A stretch of DNA of 6,096 nucleotides from Fidelibacterota bacterium. GTDB taxonomy: Bacteria > Marinisomatota > Marinisomatia > Marinisomatales > TCS56. How positions within the stretch are numbered: position 1 is the stretch's first letter; each line of letters begins with the position of its first letter. Made by a program: the position numbers and the translations under genes. Under the pieces are notes generated by a model. It saw only the letters and a list, made by a program, of their open reading frames with translations. It had not been told where the DNA came from and searched no databases. Below, in pieces: positions 1 through 5,659 of the stretch. The stretch covers positions 1-6,096 of the forward strand of contig DAOWAH010000112.1 of NCBI GenBank assembly GCA_030634675.1. Reading direction: 5' to 3'.

Positions 1-1
1 A

Positions 2-2212
2 ATCAATGGTGATTTCTATGCCACTGGCGGAATTCCCATTGGCACCCAGATCATTCAAGGTGAAATGCTAAAAGAGCCGTACCCCCGCTCCACCTTTGCC
101 ATGGACTTGGACAAAAAACCATACATTGACATTGTCAGTTTTACTGGTCAGTTGATCGCAGCAAATGGCTCCAGCGCGGGGATTACGAAGGTCAATGCCG
201 GCCGGTTGACAGATAATCTTATTGTTTACAACGACTATTTTGGCGCTACTTCCCAAACCAATTATTGGGGTACGGAAGTTATCGCCCTGTATATTGATGA
301 ACAGCAGTTTGTTAACAGATCCAGGCGGGTAGTGGTTACCAATAAGGATAGTATTATGGCCGAAGGACATGGGAATAATACTATTCCGAATAATGGGATT
401 GTGTTATCCGGGCATGGAATTTCCGCCACTTTTTTGAATGAACAGGTATTCATTGGTGATACTTTAGCCTGTATCCTGAATATGCCGCCTATTACAGCGC
501 CCCTGATTGAAATGATCGGCGGCATGCCACGCTTAATCCGTGACAGTGTAGCTACAGTGGAGTGGGATGCGGAAGGAACAAGTTATAGTTTTGCCCACGA
601 TCGACATCCCCGGACGGCGGTGGGCTTTAATCAGGATTCTACCAAAGTGTATTATTTCACTGTGGACGGTCGTCAGGCGGGCTACAGCACGGGTATGTCG
701 TTGTTTGAACTGGCAAATTATATGTTGGAGTGGGGTGTAACCCAGGGAATAAACCTGGATGGTGGCGGATCAACAACGATGGTTGTGAGGGGGAATGTAG
801 TAAATAGTCCTTCTGATGGTGGCGGAGAACGGTCAGTTGCAAATGCACTAATGGTAATAAGTACGGCGCCAACGGGTCCCCTAACAATCCTCAGCACCAG
901 TCCGAAAGAAGCCTACGTGATTGTTGGATCGCAGGCTCAATTCAGCGTAAGTGGATTTGATCAGCATTACAATCCGGTGCCCATATTGAGCGACTCTGTT
1001 ACCTGGACCTGTAATCCGGCAATTGGTACAATTGACAGTAGCGGCAGATTTACTGCCGGTGCGGTCCAAGTAGATGGCTATATTTTTGCTGCGATTAGTT
1101 CGGTCGTCGATTCATCCCATGTATACGTGACCGATATTGCCACAATAGAACTGAGTCCAGCACCTGTAATTCTTGAAGTTGGGCAGGAGCAACTCATTAC
1201 ACCTCACGCACGGGATACTTATGGTAATCTAATAACATTACCGGTTACCGATTATACGTGGTCAGCAACCGATTCGATCGGGCAGATTTCTAGCTCTGGC
1301 ACTTTTCTGGCAACCCACCCCGGAACCGGATTTGTTTGGGCAACTTATCACACTATTGCTGGTAGCTGTGCTGTTTCTGTGGGGGTCTCAATGGATGTAG
1401 TGGTGGATGATTTCACTACTATTACCAACTGGAGTCTTTCAGGTGTTAACGTAAACCTGGCGGGCTGTAATTTTATGGTGGATGACTCAGTTGCTACTTC
1501 GACTCCCACCGCCGGGCGATTGGATTACAGCCTTACTACCGGCGGAACCAGCGCCTTATATCTTAATTGTTCGATACCCATATCAGGTACCCCACAAGCG
1601 ATTGGAATTTATGTGTACGGTGATGGACGAGAGCATTGGCTTCGAGGTGAATTTCAGGATGCGGACGGTGAAAAATTTCTGGTGAATTTTACCAATGCAA
1701 CGCCGGGGATTGATTGGACCGGGGAATGGCGCTATCTGGAAATTCCCTTTGATGAAGCCATCATACACTGGGGCAATCCCAATGCCGTGCTGAATTTTCC
1801 TATCACCTGGAAGAGTATCTATCTAGTGGAAATTGACGATGCAAAAAAAGATGCCGGTATAATTTATTTAGATGATTTCAAAGTGACTTTTATCAGTATG
1901 TCGGCCGATCAAGATAGGAAAAAAGGCCTGCTGACGCAATTTAATCTTAAACAGAATTACCCCAATCCCTTTAATCCGACGACCATTCTGGAATACCAGG
2001 TAGCCCGTCGCACAACTGTAAAATTGACGGTGCATAACCTGCTTGGGCAATCTGTAAAGACCCTGGTACAAGAAACTAAATCGGTTGGAGAATATTCAGT
2101 TGTTTGGGATGGAACCAATGCAAGTTATCAGCAGGTTGCGGCCGGTATTTATTTGGCGCATATACAGACACCGGAGTACTCCCAGACTCGCAAAATGGTG
2201 TTGATTCGATAG
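2..2212 (+). CDS. Secreted phosphodiester glycosidase (NAGPA family) with Ig-like, carbohydrate-binding-like and T9SS sorting domains; 5' partial
   Basis: The reading frame is open to the window edge and the residues before the first ATG (position 65) already match the family (NGDFYATGGIPIG), so the true start is upstream and the ATG at 65 is internal. Counting from that ATG: residues 1-266 are a phosphodiester glycosidase domain, with GGMPRLI (152-158), HPRTAVGF (181-188), NLDGGGSTTMV (230-240) and ERSVANALMV (255-264). Residues ~272-356 and ~358-441 look like two bacterial Ig-like repeats. Residues ~444-608 form a beta-sandwich with GIYVYGDG, WLRGEF and YLDDF motifs, as seen attached to other bacterial NAGPA proteins. 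Residues 625-715 are a type IX secretion sorting domain (NYPNPFNPTT, ending KMVLIR). Family members cleave sugar-phosphodiester bonds; the eukaryotic enzyme uncovers mannose-6-phosphate. The natural substrate here is unknown, probably a surface or environmental glycan. I infer export through Sec, then T9SS, to the cell surface or medium. Confidence 0.9.
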   Translation: MNGDFYATGGIPIGTQIIQGEMLKEPYPRSTFAMDLDKKPYIDIVSFTGQLIAANGSSAGITKVNAGRLTDNLIVYNDYFGATSQTNYWGTEVIALYIDEQQFVNRSRRVVVTNKDSIMAEGHGNNTIPNNGIVLSGHGISATFLNEQVFIGDTLACILNMPPITAPLIEMIGGMPRLIRDSVATVEWDAEGTSYSFAHDRHPRTAVGFNQDSTKVYYFTVDGRQAGYSTGMSLFELANYMLEWGVTQGINLDGGGSTTMVVRGNVVNSPSDGGGERSVANALMVISTAPTGPLTILSTSPKEAYVIVGSQAQFSVSGFDQHYNPVPILSDSVTWTCNPAIGTIDSSGRFTAGAVQVDGYIFAAISSVVDSSHVYVTDIATIELSPAPVILEVGQEQLITPHARDTYGNLITLPVTDYTWSATDSIGQISSSGTFLATHPGTGFVWATYHTIAGSCAVSVGVSMDVVVDDFTTITNWSLSGVNVNLAGCNFMVDDSVATSTPTAGRLDYSLTTGGTSALYLNCSIPISGTPQAIGIYVYGDGREHWLRGEFQDADGEKFLVNFTNATPGIDWTGEWRYLEIPFDEAIIHWGNPNAVLNFPITWKSIYLVEIDDAKKDAGIIYLDDFKVTFISMSADQDRKKGLLTQFNLKQNYPNPFNPTTILEYQVARRTTVKLTVHNLLGQSVKTLVQETKSVGEYSVVWDGTNASYQQVAAGIYLAHIQTPEYSQTRKMVLIR
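1937..2209 (+). other. T9SS type A (Por) C-terminal sorting domain, within the glycosidase gene
   Basis: This is the last ~91 codons of the glycosidase. It opens with FNLKQNYPNPFNPTT, continues with a beta-sandwich (VKLTVHNLLGQSVKTLV, then EYSVVWDGTNASYQQVAAGIYLAHI) and ends in a basic KMVLIR. The order YPNPFNP, L-G-Q-x-V, W-D-G-x-(N/D), A-G-I-Y and a final K-x-x-L-x-(R/K) is the established pattern of the Por secretion tail, which resembles a FlgD Ig-like fold. It marks the protein for outer-membrane translocation and gives the strongest taxonomic clue in the window. A T9SS machine must be encoded elsewhere in the genome for it to work; none is seen here. Confidence 0.9.
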
Positions 2213-2258
2213 CTGATAAACAAATTTCAGTTTACCTCAATCAGAGCCGCTAAAACCA

Positions 2259-3341
2259 ATGAAATTTCATTTACCTGATCGTAAAGTGGATGAACGGGAT
2301 ACCATGTTTGCCCGTATAGCTCGGTGTAAAGATACCGCTGCCTATCAGGAGTATTATACCCGCCGACCGGAATTAAAGCAAATTGATGATCGTTTGCGCG
2401 GGATGCCGCGCTTGATGAATCCGCAAGGGAAATATTATGATCCGGAAAAATCTGAACAAGCGCGAAATTATTTTGCTGCAATTGATAATATAGAAATTGA
2501 TCAGGAATTTGTTACTCGGAGCGTGCAAGAACTGAAAGTTGGAAAAAACCCGAAAAATATAATTATAAAACTAGCCCATGAATTAGGTGCGGTTACAGTT
2601 GGATGCACAGATCTGGTCGAGTCTTTTATTTACAGCCACAGGGGTCGCTTTGATGAGAACTATGGGCAACCGATTAACCTGGTTCATCCCACCGCAATTG
2701 TATTTTTGGTTGAGATGGATTTTGACCGGATGCAGAAGGCACCTCAAGCCGATACAATTCTGGAGTCAGCTCGCCAGTATTATCGTGCCGCGGTTATTTC
2801 ACAAACGCTTGAAGCAGTATTGATTCAGGCCGGTCATGCGGCTAAGGCTCATTATGATGCTCATTATGATTTGATCCTGCCAGCGCTGGCAGTTAAAGCC
2901 GGCTTGGGAGAGTTAGGCCGAAATAATATACTGATTGCTGATAAATATGGCAGCCGGGTGCGGATCGGGGCGGTTACAACTGACCTTCCCTTAGCATATG
3001 ATGAGCCGAGAGCCCTGGGAGCCGAGGCATTCTGTCAGATTTGTAAAAAATGTGCAAAGAATTGTCCATCACGGGCACTCGCATTTGAAGGGCAGAAAAT
3101 TATTCGCGGAGTAGAAAAATGGCCGACTAATGTGGAACGCTGCTACTCATATTGGCGCCAAATAGGAACTGACTGCGGAATTTGCATGGCGGTCTGTCCT
3201 TTTTCTCATCGCAATAATCGGTTCCATAATCTGGTACGATTTATCATCAGAAATATGCGGTGGTCGCATCGTTTGGCACTCTATTTTGATGATTTGATTT
3301 ATGGGCAATGGGCGGATAACAATGATTCAATTTCTAAGTAA
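2259..3341 (+). CDS. Reductive dehalogenase-like / epoxyqueuosine reductase-superfamily protein with two [4Fe-4S] clusters
   Basis: A complete 360-residue protein. The C-terminal half carries two ferredoxin-type cluster motifs: C259-x2-C262-x2-C265-x3-C269-P, and C295-x10-C306-x2-C309-x3-C313-P. The long gap inside the second motif is the RdhA pattern. Before them, AGLGELGRNNILI (214-226), YGSRVRIGAVTTDLPL (230-245) and a following D-E-P match the corrinoid-binding core shared by RdhA and QueG. The N-terminus (PDRKVDERDTMFAR) has no signal peptide and no twin-arginine motif, so I infer a cytoplasmic protein. At 360 residues it is shorter than respiratory RdhA (about 450-550), and no rdhB anchor gene is adjacent. 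Dehalogenation is therefore not established; another cobalamin-dependent reduction is equally possible. QueG is less likely because of the RdhA-like second cluster. The ATG at 2259 is the first in the frame after a stop at 2217-2219; no good Shine-Dalgarno precedes it. The gap to the glycosidase gene is 46 nt with no evident terminator, so co-transcription is possible. Confidence 0.82.
   Translation: MKFHLPDRKVDERDTMFARIARCKDTAAYQEYYTRRPELKQIDDRLRGMPRLMNPQGKYYDPEKSEQARNYFAAIDNIEIDQEFVTRSVQELKVGKNPKNIIIKLAHELGAVTVGCTDLVESFIYSHRGRFDENYGQPINLVHPTAIVFLVEMDFDRMQKAPQADTILESARQYYRAAVISQTLEAVLIQAGHAAKAHYDAHYDLILPALAVKAGLGELGRNNILIADKYGSRVRIGAVTTDLPLAYDEPRALGAEAFCQICKKCAKNCPSRALAFEGQKIIRGVEKWPTNVERCYSYWRQIGTDCGICMAVCPFSHRNNRFHNLVRFIIRNMRWSHRLALYFDDLIYGQWADNNDSISK
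2847..2870 (+). repeat. Perfect 12-bp tandem repeat inside the reductase gene
   Basis: GCTCATTATGAT occurs twice back to back and in frame, encoding Ala-His-Tyr-Asp twice (residues 197-204), just before the conserved AGLGELGR segment. The two copies are identical at all 12 positions, including third codon bases. The repeat does not break the frame. Confidence 0.85.
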
Positions 3342-3522
3342 TTATTCAATTATTGTTCTCAAATTCGTCCGTAGTAATTCTGCTGTTAAATTCTTATTTA
3401 TTGCCGGTTATGGGCCGGAATGTATGCTGGTTAAGCAGTCCCGAAAATCAGGTGTGGAAACACTATCAAATCCTTTCAGGAAAAGCGATCTGGCAACAAA
3501 GGTACACGATTTATTAGATTGA
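3322..3522 (+). pseudogene. Remnant of a response-regulator receiver (REC) domain, C-terminal part only
   Basis: From about 3379 the frame reads AVKFLFIAGYGPE, then SGVETLSNPFRKSDLATKVHDLLD and a TGA at 3520-3522. This fits strand 4 through helix 5 of a receiver domain, whose usual form is (V/I)LF(I/M)SGY, a variable helix, then LxKPF and a helix ending (V/L)R-x-x-LD. Such a tail is common at the C-terminus of hybrid histidine kinases. The phospho-acceptor aspartate half is absent: upstream sequence is the end of the reductase gene in another frame. The invariant Lys before Pro-Phe is Asn here (codon AAT at 3469-3471, one base from Lys). Possible ATGs at 3301 and 3322 both lie inside the preceding gene. 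I read this as a deletion scar rather than a working gene; a short expressed protein cannot be excluded. The start given is the nearer ATG; recognisable homology begins around 3352-3379. Confidence 0.6.
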
Positions 3523-3585
3523 TTCGCATTGGAAGCACCTTCAATCCAGTAGACATTATTCAATATAATCAAACTTTACTATAAA

Positions 3586-3600
3586 CGGACAGTGTGTCCG
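3586..3600. promoter_or_regulatory. Perfect palindrome CGGACA-GTG-TGTCCG, candidate operator
   Basis: Two 6-bp arms match exactly around a 3-bp centre, 107 bp before the adaptor start codon. The G+C-rich arms stand out in an AT-rich intergenic region. Spacing and symmetry fit a dimeric transcription factor site. No regulator gene is intact in the window, so the binding protein is unknown. It is not followed by a T-run, so an intrinsic terminator is unlikely. Confidence 0.5.
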
Positions 3601-3629
3601 GTATTGAACACAATTAGATTTATTCACTG

Positions 3630-3653
3630 ATTGATAATATTTTATATATCAAT
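3630..3653. repeat. AT-rich inverted repeat, 7-bp arms
   Basis: ATTGATA at 3630-3636 is mirrored by TATCAAT at 3647-3653 around a 10-bp AT-only centre. It could be a second operator, or it may overlap the operon promoter. In sequence this AT-rich, such a match can arise by chance. Confidence 0.35.
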
Positions 3654-3666
3654 AACTTATACGACG

Positions 3667-3691
3667 GTACAGTTGTTGACACACAATGTAC
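3667..3691 (+). promoter_or_regulatory. Leader hairpin just upstream of the adaptor ribosome binding site
   Basis: GTACA (3667-3671) pairs with TGTAC (3687-3691), and TTGT (3673-3676) pairs with ACAA (3683-3686). This gives a 9-bp stem with one bulged G at 3672 and a TGACAC loop. The stem ends 5 nt before the AGGA at 3697-3700. It could act in the mRNA or as a DNA site; its function is not shown. Confidence 0.35.
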
Positions 3692-3696
3692 AAACC

Positions 3697-3701
3697 AGGA
3701 A
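3697..3701 (+). promoter_or_regulatory. Ribosome binding site deciding a TTG start
   Basis: AGGAA lies just upstream of TTG at 3708-3710, with 7 nt between AGGA and the codon. No ATG or GTG in this frame gives a better choice: the next in-frame ATG, at 3771, would remove the cytoplasmic N-terminus that precedes the membrane anchor. Confidence 0.7.
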
Positions 3702-3707
3702 ATCATT

Positions 3708-4955
3708 TTGGATCGCGAATTAACAACCAAACAGTTATTGCAACGGAAATTTAAAACCATTCTCCGTTCAATGATCATAATTCTAATTATCATTATCGGA
3801 TTTTTCAGTTTACGAAGCATTCTCACACCTTCCCTTGAGAAATCTAAAATAATAATTGCTACCGCCGAGCGTAGTCGGATCGAGGATGCAATCTCGGCTT
3901 CTGGTACGGTAATCCCAGCCTTTGAGCAGGTAATTACCAGTCCGATTAAATCCACAGTTGTTGAGGTATATCATCAAGCGGGAGAAAAAGTAGCAGCCGG
4001 TTCCGCAATTCTTAAACTTAATAAGGAATTCGTCCACTTGGAATTGGAACGGCTGGAAGATGAATTGAAATTGCATCAAAATACAAAGGTTCAATTGAAC
4101 CTGGCTCTGGAGCGTAACCGCACCGAGTTACAGGCGCAGCATGATATTAAAAAATTGAGTTTGGAATTATTGCTTTCCAAATTGAATCAAGCGGAACATT
4201 TATATGAAATTGGCGCTGGAAGTAAAGATCATTTGGATCAGGCTCGCTTGAATCTGGAAATTGCCCGCCGGGAACTGGTACTGCTGGAAAAAACGATTGA
4301 GAATGAAGAGAAAACTCTTAGAGCTGATATCAGGGAGATTGATCTGAAAATTGGTATTCAGGAAAAATCGATAGAGGAAATTGAACGGCAACTGGAATTG
4401 GCGGATATCCGCGCTGACCGAGATGGCGTGATCACCTGGGTGAATGAAAATATTGGCGCCACTATTCAGCCTGGAGAAATTGTGGCACGAATTGCTGATT
4501 TAACCAGCTATAAAGTGGAGGGCCGGATTTCTGATATTCATATTTCCCGACTGAAATTGGGTGCCCCGGTACGGGTTCGAATCAACCAGCGTGATCTGGT
4601 GGGAGCGATTACAGGTATCAAACCAACAATCAAAAGTGGTACGATTACCTTTTATATTGAGTTGGCAGAGAAAACTGATCAGGATTTACGCTCCAATCTG
4701 CGGGTGGACGTATTCGTTATCACGGCCTATAAAGACAACATTATCCGTGTAAAAAACGGTCCCTTTATTAATGGTCCCGGTGTTCAGGATATTTTTATCG
4801 TTGTTGGTGATAAAGCAATTCGAAAAACGGTACGGATTGGAGCGACTAATCTTGATTTTGTTGAGATCGAAAATGAGATCGAAGCAGGGGACAGAATTAT
4901 TATTTCCGATATGGAGAAATACAAACATCTGGATACGATTGTAATCCGTAATTAA
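3708..4955 (+). CDS. Periplasmic adaptor (membrane fusion protein, HlyD/MacA type) of an ABC export system
   Basis: A 415-residue adaptor linking an inner-membrane ABC permease to an outer-membrane channel. The start is TTG, supported by the ribosome binding site at 3697. Residues 1-20 are basic and cytoplasmic, and 21-38 form one membrane anchor rich in Ile. Lipoyl half-motifs lie at ~79-104 (SPIKSTVVEVYHQAGEKVAAG) and ~234-265 (DGVITWVNENIGATIQPGE). They flank a long coiled-coil hairpin at ~106-232. A beta-barrel (~266-345) and a membrane-proximal domain (~346-415) follow. At the hairpin tip, L165 and S172 keep the Leu-x6-Ser spacing of the TolC-contact motif known from MacA/AcrA, but the usual Arg four residues before Leu is Gln161. 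The ATPase gene follows after 29 nt. The exported substrate cannot be inferred. TolC is not encoded in the window. Confidence 0.9.
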   Translation: MDRELTTKQLLQRKFKTILRSMIIILIIIIGFFSLRSILTPSLEKSKIIIATAERSRIEDAISASGTVIPAFEQVITSPIKSTVVEVYHQAGEKVAAGSAILKLNKEFVHLELERLEDELKLHQNTKVQLNLALERNRTELQAQHDIKKLSLELLLSKLNQAEHLYEIGAGSKDHLDQARLNLEIARRELVLLEKTIENEEKTLRADIREIDLKIGIQEKSIEEIERQLELADIRADRDGVITWVNENIGATIQPGEIVARIADLTSYKVEGRISDIHISRLKLGAPVRVRINQRDLVGAITGIKPTIKSGTITFYIELAEKTDQDLRSNLRVDVFVITAYKDNIIRVKNGPFINGPGVQDIFIVVGDKAIRKTVRIGATNLDFVEIENEIEAGDRIIISDMEKYKHLDTIVIRN

Positions 4956-4959
4956 AATA

Positions 4960-4973
4960 GCGATATACATCGC
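4960..4973 (+). promoter_or_regulatory. Small hairpin abutting the ATPase ribosome binding site
   Basis: GCGAT (4960-4964) and ATCGC (4969-4973) are perfect complements around a 4-nt ATAC loop. The stem ends at the base immediately before AGGAG. It lies in the 29-nt gap between adaptor and ATPase, where it could affect translation or mRNA processing. No T-run follows, so it is not a terminator. Confidence 0.4.
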
Positions 4974-4978
4974 AGGAG
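4974..4978 (+). promoter_or_regulatory. Ribosome binding site of the ABC ATPase gene
   Basis: AGGAG sits 6 nt before the ATG at 4985 and directly follows a 5-bp hairpin. It fixes the start codon of the ATPase. Confidence 0.75.
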
Positions 4979-4984
4979 TCAGTT

Positions 4985-5650
4985 ATGATCAAATTAAATG
5001 GAATTGAAAAAGTCTATCAAACCGAGAAAATTGAAACCCTCGCTTTGCATGATATTAATCTCGAAGTTGAGAGAGGTGAATTTCTCTCAGTAATGGGTCC
5101 CTCCGGCTGCGGAAAAAGTACACTGTTAAATATTATGGGGCTTCTGGATGAGCCTACCAAAGGTAAAGTATATATTGACGGTGAATCAACGGTCTCCTTT
5201 AAAGACCGGAAGCGGGCTAATGTGCGTAATCGGAAAATTGGTTTTATTTTTCAAAGTTACCATCTGATAAATGACTTGTCAGTAGTCGACAATGTTGAAT
5301 TACCGCTGATATACCGGACGATGTCCAGCGCAAAACGAAGGAAACGGGCTTTGGAGGCTCTTGAGAAAGTCGGCTTAAGTGCTCGTACCAAGCATTTTCC
5401 AAGTCAGTTGTCTGGTGGTCAACGTCAGCGTGTGGCTATTGCCCGAGCTATTGTAGGGGAACCGGAAATTCTATTGGCGGATGAGCCGACCGGTAACCTG
5501 GATAGTGTAATGGGCGGAGAAATTCTGGATATCCTCAACAAACTGGTTAAAGAAAGTAACACGACTATCGTGATGGTGACCCATGATGATAACATTGCCC
5601 ATCAGTCCGATCGGATAATCCGTTTATTTGACGGCAGTCAGGTCAATTAG
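4985..5650 (+). CDS. ABC transporter ATP-binding protein, MacB/LolD family
   Basis: A complete 221-residue nucleotide-binding subunit, the usual length for stand-alone LolD/FtsE/MacB-type ATPases. All motifs are intact: Walker A GPSGCGKST (38-46), Q-loop Gln90 (FIFQSYHLI), signature LSGGQRQRVAIARA (142-155), Walker B ILLADE (162-167) with catalytic Glu167, D-loop GNLDS (170-174) and switch His200 (VMVTHD). The NIMGLLDEPTKG stretch after Walker A is characteristic of this family. It hydrolyses ATP on the cytoplasmic face and, by analogy with MacB, drives movement of the periplasmic part of the FtsX-type permease. Its stop codon overlaps the Shine-Dalgarno of the permease gene, which indicates coupled translation and a shared complex. 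The substrate is unknown: MacB-like pumps handle peptides, siderophores, antibiotics or lipoproteins, and nothing here discriminates. Confidence 0.95.
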   Translation: MIKLNGIEKVYQTEKIETLALHDINLEVERGEFLSVMGPSGCGKSTLLNIMGLLDEPTKGKVYIDGESTVSFKDRKRANVRNRKIGFIFQSYHLINDLSVVDNVELPLIYRTMSSAKRRKRALEALEKVGLSARTKHFPSQLSGGQRQRVAIARAIVGEPEILLADEPTGNLDSVMGGEILDILNKLVKESNTTIVMVTHDDNIAHQSDRIIRLFDGSQVN

Positions 5651-5654
5651 GAGG
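5649..5654 (+). promoter_or_regulatory. Ribosome binding site overlapping the ATPase stop codon
   Basis: AGGAGG is a full consensus Shine-Dalgarno. Its first two bases belong to the TAG stop (5648-5650) of the ATPase gene. The permease ATG follows after 5 nt. This points to translational coupling and near-equal output of ATPase and permease. Confidence 0.8.
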
Positions 5655-5659
5655 CGTAG

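Larger units (their letters stand above)
3523..3707. other. Intergenic leader region before the export operon
   Basis: This is 185 nt without a plausible gene, and strongly AT-rich in its second half. It contains the 15-bp palindrome at 3586-3600, an AT-rich inverted repeat at 3630-3653, and a bulged hairpin at 3667-3691 followed by the ribosome binding site. It must hold the operon's promoter if the three transport genes are not read through from the reductase gene. No convincing sigma-70 pair was found: the TTGACA at 3676-3681 would place its -10 box on the ribosome binding site. No -24/-12 (GG/GC) sigma-54 element was recognised either. Confidence 0.6.

Noticed and set aside
758..826. GATGGTGGCGGA occurring twice 57 bp apart
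   Set aside because: Both copies encode Asp-Gly-Gly-Gly segments that match family-conserved motifs of the glycosidase, so protein constraint explains the match.
1482..1685. A 67-codon + strand frame inside the glycosidase gene
   Set aside because: It is a shadow of the glycosidase sandwich domain with no independent coding signal.
2587..2823. A 78-codon + strand frame inside the reductase gene
   Set aside because: It lies in another frame wholly within the conserved reductase coding sequence, with no ribosome binding site or family resemblance.
3530..3546. Possible terminator hairpin after the receiver remnant (GAAG/CTTC)
   Set aside because: The stem is only about 4 bp with imperfect extension, and no T-run follows.
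3676..3704. TTGACA as a sigma-70 -35 box
   Set aside because: The matching -10 position falls on the ribosome binding site of the adaptor gene and does not resemble TATAAT; the hexamer is better explained as part of the hairpin.
3620..4094. Open frames on the - strand over the adaptor gene start and its upstream region
   Set aside because: They are antisense to a well-supported adaptor gene, show no recognisable domains, and have low-complexity Ile-rich translations mirroring the AT-rich leader and membrane anchor.
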